A stretch of 64,000 nt of DNA from Pisolithus tinctorius (GCA_024663395.1 JANFAH010000019.1:992001-1056000), one strand, 5' to 3'. Positions 1 through 12,539 are shown, counted from the first letter of the stretch. Numbers and translations are program-made. The notes: generated from the letters alone by a model not told the origin.

Positions 1-3000
1 CAGTCGCAAGAAGAATTTGGTCAGCGTGCTACTGCTACGATGGCCCCCGATCCACACCCATGGCGCCCATTTATCGAGGAGGGCGACTACTTGTTTGCTG
101 AAATAGCGTTGCAAGCTGGGCCTCAACGCGTCGCAGATCAATGGGCTGCTTTCCCTCATTTCACGCATCGTCCAAGGAAAGGCAAATGTTACCTTGCGGA
201 ACGATGTTGACCTTCAACGTGCATGGGACAGGGCGGCCATGCAGGTGACACCGGTACGTTCTTTCTCTTCATACACCAGTGAGCTTCCGTGCATTCATCC
301 ACAAGCTTCTACTCTAGTTTACACGACACAACGTGACTGCACCTTATAAAGGAGAGAACTTAACATTCCCAGTTTATGCGCATTCGTTATGGGAGTGGGC
401 TCTTGATCTCTTATCGAACCCCCTCCTTGCACCTCACTTCGTCTGGGATGCACAACGGGTCTTCCGACATAATGGCCATGAGTACGAGAGATTCTACTCA
501 GAACCATGGACTGGTGATCGCTGGTGGGACATTCAAGTATGTTGTAATAACCTGTATACTTTGTATATACCGTGTTTAACTTGCGCTTGCTTCTAGTCTC
601 GTTTACCTCAGGTTGAAAATGCGGCCCCGTTTGCTTTTATCCTATATGCCGACCGAACACGTCTAAGTTCCCACGGAACTGTCAAGGGTTATCCTGTCGT
701 AGCTCATTGTGGAAATCTGCCCACGAACATCAGGAATGGAGAGCGCTTTGGTGGTGGATGTGTCGTCGGCTGGTTGCCTATTGTAAGTTACTGAGTGCAG
801 GCTTCAGCGTCCTTGCTCATGTATATTATGCAAGGTTCCCGAGTCCGCCAAAGAAGAGGGGAAGACCGGCTACACCAATTACAAACGCGTTATTTGGCAT
901 GAAGCATTCCTTTGTATCATTGATAGACTCGCCGAACCCTCAAAGCTAGGATACAGATATGAGTGCTATGACAAGATCACTCGGTGGCTCTTTCCCTTGA
1001 TTCTCATCTTATCTGCTGATTATGAAGAACAGTAAGTCGAGGGCACTACAAGTGCGCATTGACATACTAATAACTATGTTGACATTAGATGCATGATGAG
1101 CCTAATTCGAGGCACGAAGAGTAAACGTCCATGCCCAGTTTGTTTGGTTCCCCTTGAGGATTTATCCCAGCTTGCCAAATCATTTCCAACGCATACCATA
1201 AGACAGGCAAAAGAAGCCCTCGCCATCTATCAGGAAAAGAAGTCAGCCGGTGAACCGATCCTCAAAGCCCTCGGGCTTCGGCCAGGTTGCGGTGAGTTTT
1301 GTATTTATTAGTGACTCTTGCCAACCACGTAACCAAATCACAAGAACGTTTTCTGGAAGGTTGAGAACTCGGAGCCAGAGGAAGCTGTGAGCTTCGACCG
1401 CCTCCATGCTCTGCATGACGGTCTTTTTGGGCACCACTCACTCGAAGAACTCAAGATTCTTTTAAGCAAATTACCGCGTAAGTATGCAGCACAACTTGAG
1501 GAGCAGTACGTACTACCCTCTATTTACTTCGCTAAGACATCCTAATCCTAAATTGAATGCAGGCTTGCAGCATTTCCAAGCTGGCGAGGTTTGGCGCACT
1601 TCAATGGCATCCTACATGTAAGCTATGCTGATGGGAACAAACTCCAAGATCTCGCGCGGGTGAGATTCTTCTTTTGACTTCCCGGTATAAGCTAACGAAC
1701 TCACAAGCAAACCTTCTACGCTGCTTTGAATATTCTGACAAACGACGTAAGCCATGAAGGCTACCAGCTCCTACGGATGCTCCGCAGCTACTTAGAATTG
1801 GACAGTCTCATTGGGCTGGACGTGCACACTGACAAGACCCTTGAATTGATAGAGAGGGAGCAGTTGGTTTTCGGGAGTGAGCTAAAGGTACGTGATATTT
1901 CCTTGCTGTTTGAGTTGACTGTTGATCCCCCTGCTCTGACCTAGGAGTATGTCTCCCGTGTGGCTAATGGTGAGCTAGCAGAACACCTCAAAACGGACTG
2001 GAATTTCCCAAAGGTCCATCTTTGGAAACATGTCGTGCGGGACATTCGGAATAAAGGAGCAGCCCATAACTACAGCACTCGGCCCAACGAGAAAATGCAC
2101 GGCTCACTTAAAGATGCATATCAGGACCGCTCAAATGGTAAGGACGTTGCCGTTCAGGTGCGTCCAGCTTCTGCTCTTCTCATCTCACTCAGTCCCGCTG
2201 ACCTGAAGTCACATAGGTCCTTCGTGTCGACCACCACCGCTTAGCCATGAAACTAATTAGGAACCGGGTGGATGCTGAAGCCAATCGTACACAGCAAGAT
2301 CGCGATGACGATGATATTGACGGCGGGGGTGATGAGGATGTCCTCATGAGTTTCAGCGAGCACGTTAAGCTCGGTTCACCGCAGTCACCGAAGAGCATTC
2401 AATCGATCATTCGTGATCATGCTTCACAGCAAGAATTCCAAGGTTTCCATCAGAAGTTTACTCGGTTCGTCAATCAGTGCCTTCCTATCTACCTCAATCG
2501 CGACCGGAATTCTTGGAAAAATATCTCGTTTGCCGAAACGTTCCAGGTACGTTTCGCCATGTTGCATAGTAGTCATTACCCCATCTCACAACGACCTACG
2601 CATGTAGTTGCAGGAACATGCTTACCTCAAGGTCAATTACGAATCAAGGATGGACTGGCGGCAAGCTACCGACTACCTATGGTGCAACCCTTCGTTCCAT
2701 GGCAAGCCTCGTTATGACACTGTCCTCTTTCAGCTTTCGCATAGTGAGATTGCTTTTGCTCGCTTGGTATTCATGTTTTCATGCAATATTCCTGACTTCA
2801 GGCACCTATCAATTTGCTCTCGTTCGCCCCTATACAGCCAACATCAATGCGGCTCGCAGCTCCTTCGACAATGCCTTCAGGCTCGCGTGCGTTAAAGCAC
2901 GTCCCCACACAGCAGTCGATATTCATCCCCATCCGGTCCATTGTTAGGGGAGCGTTGCTGTACCCTGACCCCAAATATAAAGACGAATATTTTGTGGTGG

Positions 3001-3068
3001 AGCACATCGATGGAGACATGTTTCGTCGCATCAACGAGTGGAACGGGCGTCATCTAGACCAGGAGTAA
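1..3068 (+). pseudogene. Plavaka-type DNA transposase, multi-exon, frameshifted, 5' end outside window
   Basis: Resembles the Plavaka transposases of agaricomycetes, which mobilise cut-and-paste DNA elements. Exons read from splice sites are about 1-253, 318-536, 597-782, 835-1031, 1089-1291, 1345-1505, 1563-1659, 1708-1887, 1945-2157, 2217-2546 and 2614-3068. Family landmarks seen in order are LWEWALDLLSNPLLAPHF, FYSEPWTGDRWWD, GYPVVAHCGNLPTNIRNGE, LFPLILILSADYEEQ, CPCPVCLVPLEDLS, VSFDRLHALHDGLFG, and a C-terminal IRSIVRGALLYPDP with EYFVVEHIDGDMF. The copy is broken: the reading frame must change near 120, near 1286, near 2803 and near 2910, each consistent with a one-base indel. All introns are short with GT-AG ends. 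CpG content is normal, so decay is by indels more than by deamination. The family call is from memory of motifs and no search was run. Confidence 0.82.
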
Positions 3069-3626
3069 GGAAACGTTATATCGTACTTTAGATAGCTGCT
3101 CTCTTTTCCTCATACCAATGCTCTGTGCTAGCTGTATTCTGAATCTCACTGGATCTCTAACAATGATACGGTTTATCCTTCAAATCGTTGTCGCTATGTT
3201 TTGAGTTACTAATTCCGATCTCTTGAGTCATAATATTGCATGTTTACTGATGTCATGTCAACTCAATAACATCAAAGCGGCGGTGGCGGGGCCTTTATCT
3301 GGACTACAACAAATGGTATTACTCCTACAGACACGTTTGAATGGTGAGTCTGCTCTTATCGCCATTCTGATTGGTTCTCCTGGCTGCCATTCTAACTTGG
3401 TATGCTCTACTGGTAGGTAACAGTGAGGTAAGATACCTCAACAATGTTGCACCGGCGTAAACGGTTAGTCAACTTCATTTCCGTCTTTTGCCTCGTTGAA
3501 CACCCTTCAAAAGGATCTGCTCGGCACCAACGTTTAGTACGAGGACCTCACCCCCGATATTGTTACACGCCGGTCACGGAACATCAGCTGCAACCTCGAC
3601 TAGGTCTGTTTTACCAGTTTCCAGCG
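3069..3626. other. Spacer between transposase relic and partner gene
   Basis: No convincing open reading frame. It may include remains of the transposase 3' end or leader of the next gene. I see no terminal inverted repeat or promoter motif that I would defend. Confidence 0.4.
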
Positions 3627-5589
3627 ATGTCCGAGGATTTTACTCTAGATATTGACGCTGTGGGCCATGATAGCCTTGACGAGAATACCGATAATGATGA
3701 GGATGTCCCGCGCGCAGCAAACCATGGGGCGGCCAGAGGTGCAGGCGCTAACTTGGACAGGGAACTCGATGAGGTGCGAAGGGTTATGGCTACCCCTGCG
3801 CCGGATGCGAGCCCTGCTGAGTTGCGCCAGGTATGCGTTCTGACCTGCCTACGAAACTGAATATTACTGACTACCACTACTAGGCACTGGGCCAAGCGCA
3901 GGTCTCCTTTAATCGCCTACGAGAGGAACTAATAAAGACGAGGAACGAGCTAAACGAATTTAAGGCCAAGGTAGCACCCAGAGCGCGATCCCGGGCCCTC
4001 AAGTCGATCGCTCAAGGCCCGCTGGATGCCGCCATCGTCACCCTAGCAAAGAAGTATGCTTACTTTTATCACTTATGGGTCCCTAGCGGCGTCTTCCCTC
4101 TTCGTGCGTGCCCTCCCGACTTTGATTTACGCGATCCGATACATTATCAAACTCCTGAGTCCAAGGCCATTGCTAACGGTGCCAAACTTTACCTTATGGT
4201 TCCCCCTGAGCTTCGGGCTCAGACTATGAAGTATGAACACTTCGAGCAACTCGTAAGTGAAGAATACCTAATCCAGCAAACGATTGCTAACTATTGCTTC
4301 TCACAGTTCACATCTACGGTGAATGGCGAACGTGGCAACATTCTTAAACCTGTCAAGGACTCCGTCACGCAACTCTTCGCTCATTTGAGTCCAGGACTGG
4401 ATCCGGTGGCACTCGGCGACTGGAGAAAGAGAATGGACAATCCTGCCTTTTTGTCACTCCTCAAGCGAAACCCAGCGAACCATGATGAGGCGTATACACC
4501 ACTCGCACCGATCCTTTTTGAAGACCCGTCAGCAATGAATGTCTCTGGCCTCTTCAAAAACAAGGCGCTCACTCAGGTAAACCACTTCCCGGCTGAATGT
4601 ATTGGACACGCTCACAGCTGATCGTCTTGTTATATTAGATTGCATGTGTGTTGCACTTCGGAAAAGGCAGTCCTGACAGGCAAGAAAAAAGGTGGTCCAC
4701 CCGGCAGGGGTCAGAAATTGAAGGCGACAACAACGCCAGAGGGCATCATCGCAATTTGTTGTACATTCGTGAGTCAAATTACATCCTACCTGCGCTGACA
4801 GCCGCCCACTCATCATACATTGCTAGGCCCGCTTCCTGCTCTCTGGGGATGATGAATTCTCATCTACTGGTAGTCAAACCGGAATTTCATACGAGAAGGA
4901 CTTCGAATTCTATATAGAGCTGCTCCGAAAACAAGAGAACAAGAAGTGGGCTTTGGGGATCTTTGAGCACTTTGATAATGCCATCTTTGGTGCAAACCGA
5001 CGTGATGGATCCCAACAACCACCTCCCGAAGCTGAAGATTCTGTCGAGGCGCCGAGAAGCTGGGAAGATGATATCTTGGCACAACTCGGAGGTGTCGGCG
5101 GGACTGCAGAGGTAAACTCGAACCCTCCCACTGTCCCCGTCACCAGCCAGTCAGCTACACACCCTTCCATTCTCACCAGCACCATTCAAGCTGAAGACTT
5201 CCCTCCTCCTCAGATACGTACGAACTCGCTCGGCGCCGCCAGCACTGCCTGGGGGAATGGCACTTCCATCTCCAGTGCTATTCAGCCAAATACAAACCTT
5301 AGTATTTCTGTTCTAGAGGCCGGGACCGTCTCTCCTTCGCAGTCAGTGATTGTGTCGGCAACCAGTTTCGGAACTCTCCCTTCCCCTCTCCACTCTTTCT
5401 CTCGGCGGCTCCCAACCATCTGTTTCGACCCATCTGAATCCTCTCGACCCCCTTGTTGTCGTGCCAGCCTTAGTGAGCGGCCGTTCCTCCAAGGCCACTA
5501 AGAAAGGCAAGAAAGCAACCCAAGGACAGGCTAAGGCGACAGGAGGAAGGCATCGGGGCTGTTCCAGCAAGGGTTACCCGCGTTACTAG
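3627..5589 (+). pseudogene. Multi-exon unknown protein adjacent to Plavaka, probably broken
   Basis: Start chosen at the ATG giving MSEDFTLDIDAVG, which opens an acidic N-terminus. Exons are about 3627-3830, 3884-4252, 4307-4576, 4639-4768 and 4827 to 5501 or 5589, all with GT-AG introns of 50-65 bp. The protein has a coiled-coil stretch (FNRLREELIKTRNELNEFK), a core with AKKYAYFYHLWVP, YQTPESKAIANGAKLYLMVP and NGERGNILKPVKD, then ARFLLSGDDEFSSTGSQTG and a Pro/Ser/Thr-rich tail. In exon 4 the frame must shift by one base near 4668 (HFGK in one frame, then AVLTGKKKGGPPGRG in the next). The last exon may also switch frame to reach a Lys-rich end at 5589. I recognise the type as a common lineage-specific agaricomycete protein but know no function. 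The same orientation just downstream of the transposase suggests it travelled with the element or was next to its insertion. Confidence 0.6.
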
Positions 5590-5999
5590 ACAAAAGAAAT
5601 AGTGATACCTGCACTACGGCTCATATAACGTTTCACACATACTGACTATTGTGGTGATACGTAGTTTCTTTCAATTGCATGTCCGCTGATCTACTCTGAA
5701 CACGCAGACTAAGTGAGGCTCAAGAACGCTAATTAACCGTCTCTGAACAGCACGTTTGAATGGTTCAGGTGGACCTGACTTCGCAGTGATCAGTATATGT
5801 CAAGCTCGTCGATCTTGAGGAGTAAGGATGGTTCAGGTCCGTTCATCATCAGACATGAAAGGCGAGCCTGAGGTAATGTTGACAGAATGGGGTCACTCCT
5901 GCCCATATTACCCGGTCGACTGGCCACTCAGTTGCCATTAGCTGATGGCGTGCGAGTGGGAAGAAAGCCCAGTACGTTTTGCGAGGTGCCGCAGGGGCG
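5590..5999. other. No gene seen
   Basis: AT/GC-balanced sequence with stops in all frames. The stretch 5860-5999 could be a degraded continuation of the chitin synthase fragment that follows, but I could not align it by eye. Confidence 0.4.
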
Positions 6000-6320
6000 A
6001 TGTGACTTACCCCACAAACGAAGAACCCGCTGCACCCCAGAGAAGATCGTTTTCTGACAACCCTGTCGCTCAAACACTTCATAATGTACAAGACGCAATT
6101 TATCAGAGACGCTCATGCCAAGATGGTCACTCCGGATGATTAGAAGGTTCTGCTTAGCTCGCAACCTCGTCGTCATATCAACTCGACCACTCATAACCTC
6201 GGTGGACTCACGCCCTCGGATCAGCACTGCGGCCTCTGTTCGTCGCAATGGATCTCGTATCAACGCTAATTCAGCTTGTTACTGTCACTGTGTATGTTTT
6301 CATCATTACCGTGCTGGGGT
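6000..6320 (+). pseudogene. Partial duplicate of chitin synthase catalytic segment
   Basis: This stretch matches, with many substitutions, the part of the longer chitin synthase relic at about 8195-8500. Both share the run from 'agaagatcgtt' through 'caagacgcaatttatcag' and 'atcaactcgacca'. It corresponds to the conserved [15 protein letters not shown] to [12 protein letters not shown] region. It is not translatable: there is a TAG where the family has Trp (gatgattagaag) and the frame is disturbed. The QxxRW motif reads QPRRH. It sits directly upstream of, and in the same direction as, the larger copy, so the locus holds two paralogous or rearranged pieces. Confidence 0.75.
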
Positions 6321-6339
6321 TGGTTTTCTGACCTACCCA

Positions 6340-9300
6340 GTATGCGTTCAGCACGTCTGAACTGGCGTCGCATTCATATCAAAACAATCCGAATAACGTT
6401 TATATGTTGAATCGAGGAGGGGTCTTTGATTTGACTGCCGTGGCGGCGACGCATCAGCGTGTCTTTAGCATGGTGTCGACCAAGTCTGTCCTCCAGTATG
6501 GTGGCATGGCTTCAGATGCGATTTTCCCTGTGCAGGTACGTGAGGTCATGTATCTTAGTGTGGTCTCCTCCGATGTAAAGACATAGGTGAGCGCGCTATG
6601 TAACGGCGTCTCAGGTTCTGTGAGCCCCTGGGTGACGCTCGACTCCGCCAACAACACCGACCCCAATGCTCAGTACCACGACTTCCGTGCTTTTACCAAC
6701 GACTCTCACCCGAACTGGTATTTCAAGAGCATGACGATCATGCGGTGGAATAATCGCGTTGGGTATGTCGGGTACACGCCTTCGGAGATTAAGGATATGG
6801 CCAATAGTGGATCGTCGGTTGGGATCCTCGATGGGTTGATCTATGATTTAACCACGTATCTCAGCTATCCTGCCTGCTGTCATTACTGCCTACCGGTATG
6901 CAAGCGGGCGGAGGCGTCGACACACAATTCATGAGTTCCACCATCGTCGATCTGTTCAAGATCAACTCCAGGCAGGATTTTACGAAGAAGTTCAAGGATG
7001 GTCTTGGACTTGATTCTGCAACGCTCGAAAGCCAGAGGACGTGTCTTCGCAATCTATTCTTGATCGGTGCGGTCGACAATCGAAATTCGCCTCAGTGTCT
7101 GTTCTCGCAATATATCTTGCTCGTCCTTTCGGTTCTCATGGTCTCCATCATCGGGTTCAAATTCATTGCGTCGATCAATTTCGGGGCTGTTCGTGCACCC
7201 GAGGACCATGACAAGTTCGTGATTTGCCAAGTTCCGTGTTACACTGAAGGCGAGGCGTCACTTCAGGCGTACGATCAATTCATTGGCTGTGCTCAAGTAT
7301 GACGATAAGCGCAAACTGATCCTCATCGTGTGCGACGGGAACATTGTCGGATCTGGCAACGATTGCCCGACACCACGTATCGTGCTTGATATTCTGGGTG
7401 CTGACCCGAACTTGGACCCTGAACCGCTCAGTTTTGTATCGATCGGCGAGGGCGCCCGACAGCATAATATGGCCAAAGTGTACTCGGGTCTGTACGAGTG
7501 TGCTGGACATGTCGTGCCTTACCTTGTGGTCGTCAAGGTCGGGAAGCCGACAGAGAGGTCACGTCCCGGAAATCGTGGTAAGCGTGATTCACAGATGGCG
7601 GTCATGCATTTCTTGAACAAGGTATGTTGGTTCACGTTTACGCGAGTTTTTGGGCGCCGACAGTGGGTTTTTAGGTGCATTACAATACGCCGATGAATCC
7701 CCTTGAGCTCGAGATGTATCACCAGATCAAGAACGTCATCGGCGTCAACCCGACATTTTATGAGTATCTATTTGCCGTCGATGCAGATATGACTGCAGAG
7801 CCGTACGCACTTAACCGCCTCATTTCTGCGTAAGTCATGTCGTGCTGCTTGGTAGGGGATTCGAGGAAACTGACCAGCCATAGAATGATTCACGACAAGA
7901 AAGTCCTTGGCGTGTGCGGTGAAACATCCCTCGCCAATGCCAAACAGTCGATTGTGACGATGATGCAGGTGCGTATAGTCCCTGCGATGTCTTTGTTTGG
8001 TGCGAGGGCTGAGGGTGGTTCGTTAGGTGTACGAGTACTTCATCTCCCATCACATGGCGAAGGCATTTGAGAGTCTGTTCGGCTCGCTCACTTGCTTGCC
8101 CGGTTGTTTCACCTTGTTCTGTCTGCGCACGCCAGACACGCACAATGTCTCCAACCAAATTACCCAAGATTATTCCCAGAACCGTGTCGATACCCTACAC
8201 ATGAAGAACTTACTGCTTCTCGGAGAAGATCGTTATTTGACAACCCTATTGCTCAAACACTTCCCGATGTACAAGACGCAATTTATCAGGGATGCTCATG
8301 CCGAGACGGTCGCTCCGGACGATTGGAAGGTTCTGCTCTCACAATGTCGTCATTGGATCAACTCGACCATTCATAATCTTGGTGAACTCATGTTCCTGGA
8401 TCAGCTTTGTGGTTTCTGTTGCTTCTCCATGCGTTTCATTGTCATGATGGATCTCGTATCGACTGCTGATTCAGCCCGTCACCATCGCATATGTAGGTTG
8501 ATTCATTGTCCTTGGAGCGTGATGATGCTTATAAGATTACAGATCGTCTACTTGATCGTGTTGGTCGTTTACGAGCACAGTACCATCCCCTTCATCTTCC
8601 TTGTCATGATTGCCGCCGTGTACAGGCTTGCAAGCCTTTGTGTTCGTTCTGCGTCGCAAGTGGGACATGGTTGGATGGATGGATTTCTATATCTTGGCCA
8701 TCCCGATTTTCTCATTCATGCTTCCAATCTACTCATTTTGGCATATGGACGATTTCTCATGGGGTGCCACGCGTGTCGTACTGGGAGAATCTGGAAAGAA
8801 GATCATCGTTCACGTAGGTGGCTTAATCTTGAATGCATTATGTCGCTGATCGCTGTTATTGTGCGTTAGGACGAAGGCAAGTTTGATCCTCACTCTATTC
8901 TCCTCAAAACATGGAACGAACTATGTGCGTCGTCCCGCCATTTGCTTTGACAATAAAGGACTGACATCTTGCAGGAAAATGAGTTGTGGGACCGAGAATC
9001 CAATCACAGCATCGGCTCTTGGGTACCCCCCACCCAATTCTGCAAGGAAGGATTGTACTGCATCCCTGTACGACCACGAAACCTTTTACGAGCCTCGTAC
9101 CCAATCACCCGCTCCCTCGCAGTTTTGCGTACTCCTAGCTGGTATGCAATCTGGTCGCAATACTCCTCTGTCGACGGCGATGTCGTATATGCGTCCTTGA
9201 GCGAAGCCGGAATACTACCTCAACAGACGCTCTCAAGACCCCCCAACAACTTATATGACACACGAGATGGACTTTGGAGCTGTGGTGCCAAGCGATGTTG

Positions 9301-9400
9301 ACCTGGAGCGTGCCGTTCAGAATATTTTGCGAACTGCAGACCCAAATACCATCATGAAACACAAGATTCTAAATTATTCGACGTCATCTGAAGCTGGGGG
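6340..9400 (+). pseudogene. Chitin synthase (cytochrome-b5-containing, DEK_C-terminal class), decayed
   Basis: Chitin synthases polymerise UDP-GlcNAc at the plasma membrane. Recognisable parts in order: SVLQYGGMASDAIFPVQ and DPNAQYHDFRAFTNDS with NRVGYVGYTPSEIKDMA (cytochrome b5-like region, 6480-6830), VVDLF-like segment and membrane stretch ILLVLSVLMVSIIGFKFIA (about 7110-7170), [31 protein letters not shown], the GT2 core [22 protein letters not shown] (8091-8115), [17 protein letters not shown], and [17 protein letters not shown] near 8730-8775. The C-terminal VPSDVDLERAVQNILRTAD (9280-9340) resembles DEK_C. Introns are present. Lesions include frame changes near 6870, 7265 and 8466 and loss of frame after 9380. 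The QxxRW catalytic motif reads QCRHW, so the essential Arg is His. No myosin motor is visible upstream. It is a dead gene. Confidence 0.88.
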
Positions 9401-9654
9401 CAGCAGTTTGGGATGGATTTATGTTCGAGCACCACATTATAGTACTTGGGGGTTCATTGTGCAATCAAACTACTGTCCAATGTGGCAAGGACCTGCTCAA
9501 CATTTAATTTGCAGTGCGACATAGTAGACCTTTGGACGTGATTATGCCGATGATATTATATTATTATATTACCATTCTTTGATGATTACTATAATAAGAC
9601 GCTGGTCTATGTCAGGATTCTTTTCAGGCTAATTTTAATTTTAATACTCTTGGT

Positions 9655-9745
9655 CTGCAACCACGACCATACCCGTTCACCACAACCATGCTCGTTCACC
9701 ATGACCATGCCTGTTCACCACGACCATGCCCGTTCGCCGCAGTCG
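9655..9745 (+). repeat. Short minisatellite, about 18-bp unit
   Basis: Four to five imperfect copies of a unit close to ttcaccacgaccatgccc. Units differ by single transitions. Open frames over it are repeat artefacts. Confidence 0.75.
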
Positions 9746-10860
9746 TACCCCTCCCGCGGTCCGCATACGTTCCGCTGCCTTCGTATTCCATCCCTCCCGA
9801 TACTCCAGAGGCGTCTCCAGTCTTACTCTATGCCAGAATCCACCTCCTCGGCTTCCTCCGCTGCGCCCCCACCATGCACTAAGACACGACCATTGTCGCC
9901 ATCGACAATGACCCTACCAATTCATTCCTTGTTCTCCCAAGTTAAGTTCCATGTCACTAAGGACGCATTGAGGGTGCTGAGATCTCCAGCAACAGCAACC
10001 AATCTGCTTGCTCTTCTCTGTCGTCGACCCCACCAGAATCGATTAATAGACATCCTTGTCTATATTCCCATGTCAGTCCACCAGCACACTGCACTCCCGG
10101 GTCACTGAACTTTATTTTATGCAGACGGTGCCATCCCCCCCCCCTCCCCACATGTACCCCATCGCCTCCTCACGCGCAACATCATTCTGACTGCCCACAC
10201 CTGCTGTATTGCACCTCTGATACCTAGATGCCCCACGACCTCCTGCCCCCTCTATGCCCTCACCTTGCCTGTCCATGCCTGGTGTTCATCTCTCCCCGAA
10301 CCGTTGCAGTGCGCTGATAGCCCTCAAGGCTTAGTGAGGTAGGTGGCTTTCTCAATCAACCACAGTTAGTTCCGTCTAACCATTGTTGGGCATAGAAGTA
10401 CTGTCATTTGCGACCTCAGTGTTTGCTGTGCACCATTGCTAGTACATTATTTTGTACATGTAGTGTGTTAATCCCATAGTTGATTGAATCCATGGTTCTC
10501 GATAATAGCAAAAATAGGAACCTGAAAAATAAAAATGAAAACATGAAGATTATAATGGGTGGCGAAGCATGGCCATGCATGGTAATGGTGTCTGCGGTAT
10601 TGTATGTACTTGGCATGCTGTTGTGTACTCGACAATGGTGTCACATGCTTAATCATGCATGTCAATGACATCACCATCAGGCACCATAACCACGACATTA
10701 CCAGACATGGTTATAACACCCCCAAGCTTTATATTGTTGACCCCCTGGATGACAAAGCCATTGTCAATTAGATCTCCCCCCATGGCAACCCATTGTCATG
10801 CCCGAAGCGAAAACACCCCATTACAATTATGTACAATGGCATGTAATGGTACCTAGATTT
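9746..10860. other. No gene seen; AT- and CATG-rich intergenic DNA
   Basis: A C-rich tract lies at 10131-10150. Several imperfect inverted motifs built on catgcatg and aatgg/ccatt occur at 10560-10860. I could not define element ends. Long frames here lack codon structure or known motifs. Confidence 0.4.
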
Positions 10861-10869
10861 TTCTGACAT

Positions 10870-11555
10870 CTCTTCTGCAAAGGTCCTGCCACTGCCTCTT
10901 CCCACATCCAGCTGCAGGTCTTCTTCTTGTTGTGGCAGGGCATGCAAGCCCTGGTCTTGCCTTGCCCTGGCTTGCACTGACCCACCATCAGACTCGCTAC
11001 ACAGTGAGTGCAGGGGGGTCTCCTGGGTGCAGTGGCCACCACAGAGGCCCCAGGGACCCTCTGGGTGGTGTTGACATCATACACTGTGCCACATAGTCTG
11101 AGAAGGTAGGACTGCAAGTCAGCTCCACCTGACTCACAGTGCTCCACCACTCACCTTTGTGTGGCCTCTTCCTGCCTGTCCTGAGCCCTCTCCTTGGAGG
11201 CCCTCTGCCTCTGCCTCTGCCTCTCAGCCTCCTCTGCCACTGCTTTCTGCCTCTGCTTCTCAGCCTCTTCCTCTGCTGCCTTCTTCCTCTGCACCTCCTC
11301 TTCCTCTCTCTGTCTCTGCTCCACCTCCAACTGTGCCTCTTCCACCTTTTGTCACTTGGCCTTGTGCTCTGCCTTGTGCTCTCGCTCCTTCTTCTCTGCC
11401 TCTTCTCACCAACGTGCCTTCTCCACTGCCTTCTCACACTCTGTGTCTGTCAAGTCATCTGTATGGATGGCTAGGTCATTGTCAGTGACCTGGGAGTAGT
11501 CATGAGAGTGGCCAGGGGAGGGCTGGGGGGTTTTTGTCTGACACTGAGAGGACAT
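10870..11555 (-). pseudogene. Antisense coiled-coil/zinc-cluster ORF of a Gypsy tail (copy 1)
   Basis: Reads leftward from ATG at 11555 (MSSQCQTKTPQPSPG) into an extreme Glu/Arg/Lys/Ala coiled coil (EEEEVQRKKAAEEEAEKQRQ), with in-frame stops near 11407 and 11356 now interrupting it. A GT-AG intron near 11147-11100 is followed by a Cys cluster CTHC...QC...CMPCHNKKKTC at about 11015-10905. It lies immediately inside a polypurine tract and LTR start on the plus strand (11735-11752), so relative to that retrotransposon it is antisense and next to the 3' LTR. The same layout recurs at 25170-26252. Function unknown; the Cys spacing suggests zinc binding. Confidence 0.6.
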
Positions 11556-11734
11556 GATGATGGGGGGATGGGATATGAAGGTTCAGTACCCTGACATGTG
11601 TTTTTAAGCAGTACTTTGAACTCCAATGGAGCTCCGCTGTGGCTAGAACCGTTATCCTCGAGGCATCAAAATAATTTCAAGTGATCAACTCATGTTGATC
11701 TCATCCTGTACATGTGGCCTTCAGGGGTTCAGGC

Positions 11735-11943
11735 CCTAGGGGGGGGGGCACTGTCATAACCGTGCATTCACACTAAGTCCTTACTCACTCTGCACCCTAC
11801 TCCGCTGGTCATTCACTCACTCTGCACCAACTCTGCCCAACTCCTGTCAGTTGCAAACCATCTCCACTCTGACTGCTGTCGGACTTGTGTTGCTCTCCTA
11901 CCAGACCAAGTGGACCATCCTCTGAGGGGTCATGTGACTGCCC
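11735..11943 (+). mobile_element. Polypurine tract and 5' part of a Gypsy LTR (truncated)
   Basis: A G-run (ctaggggggggggcac) abuts TGTCATAACCGTGC, the classic junction of polypurine tract and 3' LTR. The LTR begins at 11752. The following 190 bp match, in reverse orientation, the end of the solo LTR at 15510-15702. After about 11943 the LTR stops and sequence of another Gypsy element begins, so this LTR was truncated by a rearrangement or insertion. Confidence 0.72.
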
Positions 11944-12375
11944 CCTCACACCAGGGAGAAGAAAAAGAGGTTGAGGCAGCCATCTGCCAAAGTACTCAAG
12001 GGCACAGGTGATGAGGACAACATGGAGGAGGGGCCTTCAATGAAGAAGACTGGTGCTGAGGCTGGGGCCAGTCCTGTTACTGGCAACCAGACAGAGTGCC
12101 TGATTAAGGCAGTGGAGCATGTGGCTGACAACATGGCTGGTCTTGCAACAGTGCAAAAAGAAGTCTCCTGAAACTTCTACCAGTTCACCTGGTCATATGA
12201 GACCTACATCGAAGAGTGCTTCGAGTTTTTGGCACCAGAAGTGCCTTCAGACTGGCACACCACCAACAAGGAGGACAGGGATGTCAAGGGGCTCAATGAG
12301 GAGTTGGAGGGGCTAAGGGAGGAAGAGGAGGAAAGCCAGTTCTGCTGGGTCCCAGGTCTAAAGTCACATGTGTGT
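11944..12375 (+). pseudogene. Antisense ORF of Gy-1, C-terminal half (copy 2)
   Basis: Plus-strand frame with LRQPSAKVLKGTGDEDN, ECLIKAVEHVADNMAGLAT, then after a stop ECFEFLAPEVPSDW and GLNEELEGLREEEE. The last motif recurs in the fragment at 26988-27212. It converges on the 3' end of Gy-1 pol (ends near 12540 on the minus strand), so it occupies the same place, between pol and 3' LTR and in opposite direction, as copies 1 and 3. The N-terminal and zinc-cluster part is missing because the element is truncated at 11943. Confidence 0.6.
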
Positions 12376-12539
12376 AGAGCAGTGTTTTCTTTTCTGTACA
12401 CTTGTCAATGCCAATGCCTGGTTCTGGTTCTGAAGTATGAAAGAAAGCAAATAAAAGAAAAGTAAGGGAAATCAAGACATGGTAACTATGAGATAGGAGA
12501 AACAGATAAGGAGAAAAGAAACTTGAGACTGGTTCTATG

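Noticed and set aside
9650..10151. Pro/His-rich ORFs of 60-150 aa
   Set aside because: Derived from the 18-bp minisatellite and C-rich tracts.
11139..11499. Plus-strand Leu/Ser/Pro-rich ORFs, membrane-protein-like
   Set aside because: They are the antisense of the Glu/Arg-rich coiled coil on the minus strand.
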